64,000 nt of DNA from Sphingopyxis macrogoltabida (GTDB lineage: Bacteria; Pseudomonadota; Alphaproteobacteria; Sphingomonadales; Sphingomonadaceae), in NCBI RefSeq assembly GCF_001307295.1, contig NZ_CP012700.1:2793001-2857000 (forward strand), read 5' to 3'. The translations under genes and the position numbers were made by a program. Positions 9,345 through 18,711 of this stretch are shown one piece after another. The notes beneath the pieces are model-generated. The model was not told the DNA's origin. It did no database searches and saw only the letters and a program-made list of their open reading frames with translations. Each line of letters opens with the position of its first letter. The stretch's first letter is position 1.

Positions 9345-10952
9345 ATGCGCAAATTCGACTTTGTCGTGGTGGGAGCTGGATCTGCGGGATGCACAGTTGC
9401 CAGTAGATTGTCAGAGAATGGAAAGTATCAAGTTGCTCTCCTCGAAGCTGGAGGATCTCATAATAATCCGCTGATTTCGATTCCATTCAACTTCGCCTTC
9501 ACGGTCCCCAAAGGCCCGCATAACTGGAGCTTCGAAACCGTGCCACAGGAGGGGCTGAATGGTCGGCGCGGATATCAACCGCGCGGCAAGGTGTTGGGTG
9601 GTTCTTCTTCAATAAATGCGATGGTATACATACGCGGCGCCAAGGAAGATTATGAGCACTGGGCGGCATTGGGGAATGAGGGTTGGTCATACGAAGAGGT
9701 GCTGCCATTCTTTAAGAAGGCGCAAAACAGGGTTAAGGGTGCGAACGAATATCACGCGCAGGGCGGCCCCCTAACCGTGTCCCCTCCGCGCAGCCCCAAC
9801 CCGCTCAACGACATGTTCATTAAGGCTGGCATGGATTGCCAGCTGCCTTACAATGAGGATTTCAACGGCGAAACTCAGGAAGGCATTGGCTATTATGAGT
9901 TGACGCAGGATCGCGGCAAGCGCTGCTCAGCCGCGCTCGCCTATGTTACGCCAGCTGAAAAGCGCAAGAATCTAACCATCTTCAAACAAGCATTTGTCGA
10001 GAAGGTTCTGGTTGAAAACGGTCAGGCGACCGGCGTGATGGTCAAGTTAAACGGCAACTTGCAGCTAATCAAAGCCAGGCGGGAGGTCATTCTTTCTTGC
10101 GGCGCGTTCCAAAGCCCACAGTTGCTGTTGCTTTCGGGCATTGGCGCCAAGGACAAGTTGGATCCGCATAAAATCAAGGTGGTTCATGAACTTCCTGGTG
10201 TCGGAGAGAACCTCTACGACCATGTAGATTTCTGCTTAATGTACCAATCTGACAGCGAGCATGTTCTGGGCAAAAATGCGCGCTCGGTGTTTCGTGTTGC
10301 GTGGAACCAATTCAAATATTTTGCCGGAAGGCGCGGTATTTTGACGACGAACTTCAATGAATCTGGTGCCTTCTATTTCACCAATCCGGATGAGCGTTCG
10401 CCGGATATTCAGCTGCATTTTGCCTTCACATTGGTCGATCAACACGGACTAAAACGGCACGGCCGCGGCGGATTTAGCTGCCACGTTTGTGTCCTCAGAC
10501 CCAAGAGTCATGGTAATTTGACTTTAGCCGACGCAAACCCGGCAACGCCGCCGCTCATCGATCCAGCATTTCTAAAGGATGAGCGTGACGTCGCAACGTT
10601 GCTTGCCGGAGTCAAACGCGCGCAACAAATCTTACAGGCTCCTGCATTCGATGAGATTAGAGGCAAGCCGGTATATGCGACCGCCAGCAATAATGATGAT
10701 GAATTGATCGAGGACATTCGAAACCGTGCCGATACGATCTATCATCCGGTTGGCACCTGCAAGATGGGTCCGGACAGTGATCCGATGGCGGTTGTCGATT
10801 CATCACTTAGGGTGAGGGGCATCAGGAACCTACGCGTTATCGATGCCTCGATCATGCCTTCTATTGTATCGGGAAACACAAATGCGCCTACCATCATGAT
10901 CGGCGAAAAAGGGGCGCAAATGATACTCGATGAAGCCGAATCTTACACCTAG
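9345..10952 (+). CDS. pegA: Polyethylene glycol dehydrogenase PegA (GMC flavoprotein)
   Basis: A 535-residue FAD-dependent alcohol dehydrogenase of the GMC family that oxidises the terminal hydroxyl of PEG to the aldehyde. The N-terminal Rossmann motif VVVGAGSAGC is followed by LEAGG, and GMC signature 1 is PRGKVLGGSSSINAMVYIRG. The catalytic His is in YHPVGTC at residue 467 and the catalytic Asn is in SGNTNAP at residue 511. These are the positions I recall for S. terrae PEG dehydrogenase. The ATG at 9345 has a good ribosome site and gives the known enzyme length; an upstream in-frame start at 9267 is rejected. No signal peptide is apparent. Confidence 0.92.
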   Translation: MRKFDFVVVGAGSAGCTVASRLSENGKYQVALLEAGGSHNNPLISIPFNFAFTVPKGPHNWSFETVPQEGLNGRRGYQPRGKVLGGSSSINAMVYIRGAKEDYEHWAALGNEGWSYEEVLPFFKKAQNRVKGANEYHAQGGPLTVSPPRSPNPLNDMFIKAGMDCQLPYNEDFNGETQEGIGYYELTQDRGKRCSAALAYVTPAEKRKNLTIFKQAFVEKVLVENGQATGVMVKLNGNLQLIKARREVILSCGAFQSPQLLLLSGIGAKDKLDPHKIKVVHELPGVGENLYDHVDFCLMYQSDSEHVLGKNARSVFRVAWNQFKYFAGRRGILTTNFNESGAFYFTNPDERSPDIQLHFAFTLVDQHGLKRHGRGGFSCHVCVLRPKSHGNLTLADANPATPPLIDPAFLKDERDVATLLAGVKRAQQILQAPAFDEIRGKPVYATASNNDDELIEDIRNRADTIYHPVGTCKMGPDSDPMAVVDSSLRVRGIRNLRVIDASIMPSIVSGNTNAPTIMIGEKGAQMILDEAESYT

Positions 10953-11182
10953 CGCAATCGATCAACCAGGCGTCCATCCAGAATTGATGCAAGCTGAAGG
11001 AACGCCCCGGTGTGCAATGCGCGCCGCAGATCAGGCTTGAGGACAATGTGCAGACGCCGGGTGTGGAGTTCAACGCTGGAAGGTCGTGATCGTGTGGGCG
11101 CAATCACAGACACCAGGTTAGCGTATTAGTCTTGTGCCGATTTGAGCAAAAGTTGCAGCGAAGGATTAGAAAGGTTGGGATC

Positions 11183-12859
11183 GTGGATAGGGCAAGAGCT
11201 ATTGCAAAACTTACGGCACCCGGAAGAAAGTATGAACTGCAAAATGTCTGTGTGAATGGAAACGAGGTAAAGTGGTTCGTAAACGCACCCACCTCGCTCA
11301 GACAGCTGATTAGCGAAGCGCGCTGCGAGAAGACATTTTTTGTCTATAATGATGAGCGCTACACGTTTGAGGAATTCTATCAGCGTGCGTCAAATCTGGG
11401 CAGACGCCTGATCGATGACTATGGAGTCAAACCTGGCGACCGGGTCGCAATTGGCCTTCGCAACTACCCTGAATGGGCGCTCGCATTTGCGGCGATAACT
11501 TCTATCGGAGGGATCGTCGCGGGGCTCAATGCATGGTGGGAATCGGACGAGCTTGAGTATGGCATTAGGCATATCGGGGCAAAGGTGGCCATAGTCGACC
11601 AGGAACGGCTTGACAGAGTCAAACTCCAAAGTGGTCTTGATTTTCTGACTCTTATTTCGGTCCGTTCAGAGCCATGTGACCGTGCCACACCCATCGATCA
11701 GCTTCTGCGTCAGCACGGCGAGCTTCCCGATATCCAAATCGAACCCGATGATGATGCGGTCATCTTGTTTACATCGGGATCGACTGGCCACCCCAAAGGG
11801 TCCGTCTCGACGCACCGCAACATCATTGCGGCGCTCTTGTCCTGGGAGCTTGATCTGGCAGTTTTGGCAACAATCCACGGTGGCGCGCCCAAAGGGCAAT
11901 CGAAGCCGCATTATCCGGACGCAGCCTTGCTTGGCATGCCGCTTTTTCACGTCAACGGACTTCTTGCTGTATTGCTGACCAGTTTCCGCAGAAAGCGGAA
12001 GACTGTTGCGATGTACAAATGGGACCCGAATGTCGCTGTCGAGTTGGTTGAGGCAGAAAAAATTGTCAGCTTTGTTGGAACGCCCGCAATGACGGGAGAC
12101 CTTATGCTGGCGGCGCAAAAGCAGGATAAAGATGTGAGCAGCTTGCTCGCCGTGGGTGGCGGCGGATCGGCGCGCGCTGAATCTCAAGTGAAGGGCATTG
12201 ACGAGACATTCAAGAATGCAAAGCCGCACACCGGATGGGGGATGACTGAAACCAACTCGATCGGCACGTCGATCGGTGGCGAAGAATATCTAATGCGACC
12301 ATCCAGTTCGGGCAGGGTGAGCGCGGTTCTTGAGCTCGGAATTGTTGACAGCGACGATAACTTTGTAAAGGCCGGAGAGCGCGGAGAATTGCTTGTTCGA
12401 GGAACCTCGGTGATTCACAAATATTGGGACCGACCAGATTCGAGCGGCGATTTTCTGGAAGGTGGTTGGTTCAGGACGGGAGATATCGCTTATCTCGACG
12501 AAGATGGATATCTCTACATCGTAGATCGGTTGAAACAGATCATAATTCGCGGTGGCGAAAACATTGGTTGTAGCGAAGTAGAGTCAGCTTTGGCAGGTTA
12601 TCCGTCTATCATTGAAGCGTGTGTTTATGGTGTGCCTGATGAGAGGCTCGGCGAAGAAGTTGCGGCCACGATATACGCTGACAATCAGGTAGATGTTGCG
12701 GCATTGCAAGAAAGTTTGAAAAGCAAGCTCGCCAATTTCAAGATCCCGAAATATGTCCGGATTTCGGAGACCCCTCTGGCCAGAATTGCATCTGGAAAAA
12801 TCGACAAGAAATCGATCCAGAAAGAGCATGTTCTCGAATTGGATACCAAAAAGACTTAG
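11183..12859 (+). CDS. pegE: Acyl-CoA ligase PegE (PEG-carboxylate:CoA ligase)
   Basis: A 558-residue ANL-superfamily (AMP-binding) ligase proposed to activate PEG-carboxylate with CoA. Visible are the P-loop LFTSGSTGHPKGS (about residues 195-207), the adenylate motif GWGMTETNS, the hinge segment FRTGDIAYLDEDG with VDRLKQII, and the C-terminal catalytic Lys in SGKIDKKS (about residue 539). The start is a GTG at 11183; longer frames exist back to 11132. The 3' end from 12531 on lies in a 1.9-kb repeat that recurs at 31363, so this gene shares its last 110 codons with the hybrid copy. It is followed by convergent pegD2, and no pegR is present. Confidence 0.85.
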   Translation: MDRARAIAKLTAPGRKYELQNVCVNGNEVKWFVNAPTSLRQLISEARCEKTFFVYNDERYTFEEFYQRASNLGRRLIDDYGVKPGDRVAIGLRNYPEWALAFAAITSIGGIVAGLNAWWESDELEYGIRHIGAKVAIVDQERLDRVKLQSGLDFLTLISVRSEPCDRATPIDQLLRQHGELPDIQIEPDDDAVILFTSGSTGHPKGSVSTHRNIIAALLSWELDLAVLATIHGGAPKGQSKPHYPDAALLGMPLFHVNGLLAVLLTSFRRKRKTVAMYKWDPNVAVELVEAEKIVSFVGTPAMTGDLMLAAQKQDKDVSSLLAVGGGGSARAESQVKGIDETFKNAKPHTGWGMTETNSIGTSIGGEEYLMRPSSSGRVSAVLELGIVDSDDNFVKAGERGELLVRGTSVIHKYWDRPDSSGDFLEGGWFRTGDIAYLDEDGYLYIVDRLKQIIIRGGENIGCSEVESALAGYPSIIEACVYGVPDERLGEEVAATIYADNQVDVAALQESLKSKLANFKIPKYVRISETPLARIASGKIDKKSIQKEHVLELDTKKT

Positions 12860-14432
12860 GACAATACCAGAGCTCTCAACACGAAAGCGGAAATCTGGCA
12901 CCATACTCTATTGCACTTGACAGCGCACTAAACCTTTCTGCGATAATGAGGCGTATGGCACCCAGTTATTATGGCTGCACAATATGCTGCCTATTGTCGG
13001 TGCTCGGTTATTGTTCTGTCTTGAAGTCTGCGCAAATTTTCTTCGAAGTCCTCTTTGCTCAATTTGTAACTAGTCAAGGCGCCAATCATAACAAGATAGA
13101 TCGCGGTCACGATTGGAACGAAATACGCGCCAAGATCCCAAATCGCCTGGTCCGAGACATCATCAACGCTCACCCCTTTTGGGAATTGTGCAAGCGTCAG
13201 TACGAAGGATGCCATCAACACACCCAAGCCCTGAACGCTCTTTTTCGCAAAAGTTATGGCCGCGGCCAATATCCCTTCAGAGCGCCGCCCGGTTTCCAGT
13301 TCTGATTGCTCTGCCAAATCGGCAAGCATCGAGGCGACCAAAATATTGAAACAAATTATTAGGCCAAGATCAACGATCCCAAAAATCAGGTTAAACCAGA
13401 ATATGATCGGATCGCCGTTAGCCGGGAGCATATCAAACAGGCGCATACAAATAGGAATTGGCGCCGCCACAAACGCCACAAGCCCCACAATGATCGCGCC
13501 GTTCTTTTTGCCCATACGCTCAGAAACGAATGGCGCAATCTTAAAGCCGATAAAGGCCGACAGGAAAATCCCGATAGAAAGATAGCCGGTTTCCGCGGGC
13601 GTGAATTCCCAGAAATAGGAAACAAAATACAGATGCAAAGAGGCTTTGAGACCCAAACCCATAGCGCCGAGCATCGAAGCGGCAAAAATCGATACGAACG
13701 AGCGATTGGCAAGCGTTTCAAAAATCTCTTTGAAGATTTTGGGCACTGTAAGTTTGCGTTGTTGGGGCGGGCTATAAAGCGTTGGAATTCTTGAATGCGT
13801 GCCCGCCGATGACACCATAATAGAGATAAAAATCAACACCGAAGCGATAACGCCATAGGCAGTGTAAGGCGCCCGCGAGCTTACTGCCTCGGACATGGAG
13901 CCGGTTACGAAAAGTGGAAAGACAATGAAGAACATGGCGATGTTCATGAAATTGCCGCCCGACCAGGCAAAGAAATGAGCGTAGCTGATGAGCCTGCTTC
14001 TATCGTTGTAATCCTGAGTCAATTCAGGCGCCAAAGCTATATTGGGCGTTTCAAAAAATGTGATGCCGGTCCGTATCAAGACGGATAAACACAACAGATA
14101 CCAAAAAGTCTCTGTGTCAGAGAAGCTTTCGGGGGGCATCCAAACTAAGAAAAAACACAGCGCAACCGGAATCGCAGCTCCATACATGAAAGGATGCCGG
14201 CGCCCCCATCTGGAGCGCAGATTATCCGACCAATAACCCACCAATGGATCGCTTACCGCATCAAAAAGCAGCGATATAAACAGAGCCAGCCCAACCAATC
14301 GGGGATCCAGGCCCACAACCTGGCTGTAAAACGCCAAGAGGTAATAATCGAAGCCGTTGGATTTGATACCAAAGGCCATAGCGCCCATCCCGTAAAAGAC
14401 GCGCGTGTGCCAAGGAAGCGGTGGCGTAGGAA
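12531..14432. repeat. Direct repeat A, copy 1 (1902 bp: pegE 3' end plus most of pegD2)
   Basis: This segment recurs at 31363..33264 with a constant offset of 18832 and no difference at any place I compared. The left boundary falls inside pegE, where flanking pegE sequences of the two loci are homologous but diverged. The right boundary falls about 15 codons inside pegD2, where the second locus jumps to sequence equivalent to 22144. It includes the 130-bp convergent spacer 12860-12990, which holds nothing recognisable. Confidence 0.9.
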
Positions 14433-14478
14433 TTGGCGATTGCGAGATTGGTTCTAACGGTGGATTAACGATCGCCAT
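12991..14478 (-). CDS. pegD: PEG permease homologue PegD2 (GPH/MFS family)
   Basis: A 495-residue membrane transporter, paralogous to the permease at 7308..8879 over its whole length. It keeps FGIKSNGFDYYLLAFYSQVVG, DAVSDPLVGYWSDNLRSRWGRRHPF and MADLAEQSELETGRRSEG-like segments. It starts ATG 14478 only six bases after the pegC2 stop, so the two are co-transcribed. It is the last gene of the minus-strand cluster, and pegA and pegE do not follow it. The operon is cut at this point by the rearrangement that placed it tail-to-tail with pegE. Most of the gene is duplicated at 31823..33264. Confidence 0.87.
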   Translation of the reverse strand: MAIVNPPLEPISQSPIPTPPLPWHTRVFYGMGAMAFGIKSNGFDYYLLAFYSQVVGLDPRLVGLALFISLLFDAVSDPLVGYWSDNLRSRWGRRHPFMYGAAIPVALCFFLVWMPPESFSDTETFWYLLCLSVLIRTGITFFETPNIALAPELTQDYNDRSRLISYAHFFAWSGGNFMNIAMFFIVFPLFVTGSMSEAVSSRAPYTAYGVIASVLIFISIMVSSAGTHSRIPTLYSPPQQRKLTVPKIFKEIFETLANRSFVSIFAASMLGAMGLGLKASLHLYFVSYFWEFTPAETGYLSIGIFLSAFIGFKIAPFVSERMGKKNGAIIVGLVAFVAAPIPICMRLFDMLPANGDPIIFWFNLIFGIVDLGLIICFNILVASMLADLAEQSELETGRRSEGILAAAITFAKKSVQGLGVLMASFVLTLAQFPKGVSVDDVSDQAIWDLGAYFVPIVTAIYLVMIGALTSYKLSKEDFEENLRRLQDRTITEHRQ

Positions 14479-14484
14479 GCCAAT

Positions 14485-15918
14485 CTAATTTTTGATTTCT
14501 GAGCCGAGGACAGATTTGTATTCCAGAAATTCATCAAATCCAATCTCGCCCCATTCACGGCCATTGCCTGACTGCTTATAGCCGCCAAATGGTGCGTTGA
14601 AATCCGCATGGGCCGCGTTCACGAAAACTTGGCCCGTGCGCATCTTTCGAGCCACTTCGACAGCTTCTTGATGTTCGCCCTGAACATAGCCGGACAAGCC
14701 ATAGGGCGAATCATTGGCGATCTCGATCGCGTTATCAACCGTGTCGTATGCAATGATGCTCAGCACAGGTCCGAATATCTCTTCTCGTGCAATTGTCATA
14801 TCATTGCTGACATTTGAAAAGATCGTTGGCGCAATAAAATAGCCGCTCCTAACACCATCGGGCCTGTCTGCGCCGCCGGTTTCCAGCTTGGCGCCTTCTT
14901 TGACACCTTCTGAAATCAGCCGCACAATTTCTGCATGCTGACGTTTCGTCGCAATCGGGCCGATAGCCGGCGCCGGCGCATCCCAACTTGTCGCCAGCGG
15001 GATGGATTCGGCGACCTCAACTGCAATTCTAGTGGCCTCTGCCACTTTGTCTGACGGAACCAGGAGGCGCGTGCCCGCTGTACAAGTCTGGCCCACATTA
15101 CTCATAATCCCTTGAACAGCCCTGCCAACAGCATCCTTCAAATCGGCACTTGGCAAAACAATATTGGCTGACTTGCCGCCAAGCTCGAGCGATACTCTTT
15201 TGATCGTATCCGCCGCTGCCTTTGAGACGTTGGCTCCGGCCATCGTAGACCCAGTAAAGCTGACCATATCAACATCTGGATGCTCAGCTATGGACGCACC
15301 CACTACTCTACCAGGTCCATTGACAAGATTGAACACACCAGGAGGCACACCAGCTTCGTGGATAACCTCAGCCAGCAACAGTGAATCCAGGGATGTTTGT
15401 TCAGCCGGCTTCAGAACGATCGTACAGCCTGTTGCCAATGCCGGCGCAACTTTGCACGCAACCTGGTTCAACGGCCAATTCCACGGAGTGATCAACCCGC
15501 AAACGCCAATGGGTTCGCGTCGTATGGCTGTAGTGCCTTGAATCTTCTGAAACTCAAAACTCTCCAGAACTTTGGCCGCGGTTGAATAATGGGCAATGCC
15601 GGCCGGGACTTGCGCCCTGCTTGACCACCAAGTTGGTGCTCCCATTTCCATGCTAATTGCTTCTGAAAACTCGTCAGCTCGAGCTTTGATTCCAGCCGCA
15701 ATCCGTTCCAACATGGCCCTGCGATCTTCAACGCTAGATTGGGAAAACTCCTTGAACGCCTCCCTGGCTGCTGCCACCGCACGAGCGACATCATCTTCTC
15801 CACCGCCAGCAACGGTTGCACAAACTGTTTCGGTGAGGGGATTCACAACCTCAAATATTGACGGATTCAATGGATCAACCCATTCGCCGCCGATATACAG
15901 TTTGCTGTGTATTTTCAT
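14485..15918 (-). CDS. pegC: PEG-aldehyde dehydrogenase homologue PegC2
   Basis: A 477-residue NAD-dependent aldehyde dehydrogenase, the same length as the copy at 5882..7315 and clearly paralogous. Motifs are LITPWNWPLNQ, FTGSTMAG, LELGGKSAN (catalytic Glu), NVGQTCTAGTR (catalytic Cys) and FGGYKQSGNGREWG. It starts ATG 15918, preceded by gaggcatatcaa. It is separated from pegB2 by 117 bases containing a terminator-like hairpin. Between the two paralogues, changes are spread along the whole protein, indicating old divergence, not a recent duplication. Confidence 0.87.
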   Translation of the reverse strand: MKIHSKLYIGGEWVDPLNPSIFEVVNPLTETVCATVAGGGEDDVARAVAAAREAFKEFSQSSVEDRRAMLERIAAGIKARADEFSEAISMEMGAPTWWSSRAQVPAGIAHYSTAAKVLESFEFQKIQGTTAIRREPIGVCGLITPWNWPLNQVACKVAPALATGCTIVLKPAEQTSLDSLLLAEVIHEAGVPPGVFNLVNGPGRVVGASIAEHPDVDMVSFTGSTMAGANVSKAAADTIKRVSLELGGKSANIVLPSADLKDAVGRAVQGIMSNVGQTCTAGTRLLVPSDKVAEATRIAVEVAESIPLATSWDAPAPAIGPIATKRQHAEIVRLISEGVKEGAKLETGGADRPDGVRSGYFIAPTIFSNVSNDMTIAREEIFGPVLSIIAYDTVDNAIEIANDSPYGLSGYVQGEHQEAVEVARKMRTGQVFVNAAHADFNAPFGGYKQSGNGREWGEIGFDEFLEYKSVLGSEIKN

Positions 15919-15953
15919 TTGATATGCCTCTTCTATGTGCTGCTTGCTCAGTC

Positions 15954-15986
15954 AAAAAAGTTGCGATCAGACTTTCGCCTGATCGC
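15954..15986 (-). terminator. Rho-independent terminator-like hairpin between pegB2 and pegC2
   Basis: On the minus strand an 8-bp stem (gcgatcag/ctgatcgc, 15963-15970 and 15979-15986) is followed by aac and six T residues (15959 down to 15954). It lies downstream of pegB2 and upstream of pegC2, the same position as the hairpin in the first cluster. Partial termination here would give more receptor than enzyme message. Confidence 0.65.
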
Positions 15987-18711
15987 TAGTCTTTGCTCAC
16001 CAAATTCCCAGCATCTGGTAGAGCGGAGAGTTCTACTAAAACTTGCCGCGCAGGGTCAGTCCATAGGTCCGTGGCTCTTGGACAAATGCACCACGTGCTC
16101 GCTGGCCAGAGAATCCTCTAAGCGGAATATGGAATGTCAAAAACCTTGTCCGCACATCAAAAAAGTTGCGAGCCCAAGCCTCAATGGTGAACTTCTCATT
16201 TGCAGTTCTAAAACCAAGGCGAAGATCCAACTTCGCGTTCGATTTCTGGATATCAAATGGTGCCGCAATGGCGGCTGCCACCGCGTCCCGTACTTGAGCT
16301 TCGGTCGTCAGACCAAAGGTCGCAGGTCTTTCAGTAGGCAAAGTACTGGTGCGCCTTTTTGATTCATAACGAACCGAGAAACCTGCGAACATCGAGGCGC
16401 CGCTTGTGTTAATCTCGGTATCAACATTGGCACCACCAATCACAACCAATTTTGGCGCATTCGTGAATTGCTGACCGCACAATGCAGTGACAGAGCCGTT
16501 GAAATTCGCATCTGTCGGATCAAATGTGGTGCAATCATCGGGATATTTGGCGTCTGTATAAGTGGCAGCCAGGTTTAGGGATAATGCGTCAGACAACGCA
16601 TAGGCTGATTCAAATTCCACACCCTTGGAGCGCGCTTTATCGACATTGAATGTGCTAAACCTTGTGCCATCAAATTCCAGCACCTGAAAATCCGAAAGAT
16701 CAGAATAGAACAAGGCAATATTTGCCCAGGCCCGGTTGTTCAGGAATACGGATTTGAAACCCAATTCAAAGGCATCAATTTTCTCTGAGCGGAATCGCGG
16801 ATCTGCACCGCCAACCGCAGCGGAAACATCAAGGTTAAATCCACCGGACTTAAATCCATGCGTAAATCCACCATAGACGAAGGTTTGATCTGCAACTTCG
16901 TAGCTTAAATTTGCAGTATAGGTGAGCTGGTCATCCTTGAAATCTCTGTCAAATGGTTGTGGGATTAGATTCAAGTATGAAGTCACAAATGTATTTGCCG
17001 CGTTCGTATTTGCAAATTGGGTGAAGAAATTATTTGGGTCGCTAGGATCATATAGACCGGAATTGAATATCCAACAGTTCGATTGAACAACTGATGCCAG
17101 TCGTGCGGGTCCCCCTGCGCCAAAGAAACCATTCGTCCCATTGTACAGACCAAAATTAGGTGAAGTTAAGCTTGTCAAATTGTTGAATGTTGCCTCGCAG
17201 GCGTTGTGCTGTCCGGGAACTTGGTGGCCGACTTGGGCATCTTTCTTTTCAGTGATGTATCGAGCACCAAGCGTCAGATTTAGCCCGTCAGTAAGCTCCA
17301 GCACATTGTGAGTGAAGACCGAAAAAGAACTGCCATCTTGCTGTGCCCTTGGCGCGGCATAGTCGCCAGCTGCATCTACGCCGTTAGAAGCAAAATTTAG
17401 CTCATTGAAATCTGCAAAACCAAACGAACCGACGCTAACGCCCGCCTGCATATCCCGCAAAAATACCAAAGCATAACGTTGATCGATCTTCTCATGCGAA
17501 TAGTATGCCCCAATTAACCAATCCAAACTGTCTTCAAAGGCATTCCCTTGAAGCCTGAGCTCATGCGATGTCGACTTAATCGTGGTGCCGTTTAGCGCAT
17601 CCAAGTCCACATTTGGTAAGATAGCTTCAGCTTCGGGGCAGGGACCAACAGCGTATATTTCAAGCGAAGTGTAATCGCCGCGACAAGAATCAGCATTCGA
17701 TTCGCCATAATAACCTAGATAAGAGAGGTTTGCGAAAGGCAATTCCACATCATACGTGGCGCCAACATTCCAACCGTTATAAGGGTTGGTATAGTTGCTG
17801 TCGTTCGCCAACCCTTCTTTTAGGGCTCGGCGACCAACAAAGTCAGCCCCTGCTGTTCCGCCAAATGCAGAAAATGGTGCCGAGTTAGCCTGAATAAAGG
17901 GTGAGTGATTCAACCACACCGCCGAACAACATTGATCATCCCCTCGAGAATAACCAGCAAATAGACGCAAAACGCCTGCATCTTCTAAGTCAAATAGCAA
18001 CTGTCCGCGAACGGAAGATCGGTCTATCGAGCTAGAATCATATCCGTCCGGGCCAATAACATATCCATCACGCACAGCATGCGAGCCAGAGACCCGAAGA
18101 GCTACTTTTCCTTCAGAAACCGGAACATTAAACCCGCCGCGAACCTTGAACAGATCGTAATTGCCGGCGGAAACATCGAAGAATGCTTCTGTATCATCAA
18201 GGTTTGGCTTGTTGGTCTTTATGACCAAAGCGCCTGCCGAAGTGTTGCGACCAAAAAGCGTACCCTGCGGGCCCCTTAGGACCTCAACTTGCTGAACATC
18301 ATTCAATTCACCAAGGACCGCACCTGGGCGCGGGATGTAAAACCCATCCACAAATGCGCCGACCGAACTTTCAATACCAATATTGTTACCGGTGGTTCCA
18401 ATCCCGCGCAAACGAAGCGTCAGCCCGCCAGTCGTACTCTCCGAGGAGTTCATCTGGTAGCTAGCGGCGGCCCGCTCCAAATTTGTAATGTCTGAAACGC
18501 CGGTACGCACCAACATTTCGGCATCTACGACTGTAACGGCAATCGGCGTCTCAACAATGGACTGTTCGCGCTTTGTAGCGGTGACGATTATTAGATTTCG
18601 GTCGCTCTCTGGTTCGCTCTGCGCTTGCGCAGAAGGGGCCTCCTGCTGAATATCATCATTTGCCGATGCAATCCCAGGCGCGCCCATATAGCCAAGGGCG
18701 GATGCAATCAA

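Noticed and set aside
9345..10952. The GMC dehydrogenase as choline dehydrogenase (betA)
   Set aside because: Operon partners, 535-aa length and His467/Asn511 match PEG dehydrogenase; no betaine genes are nearby.
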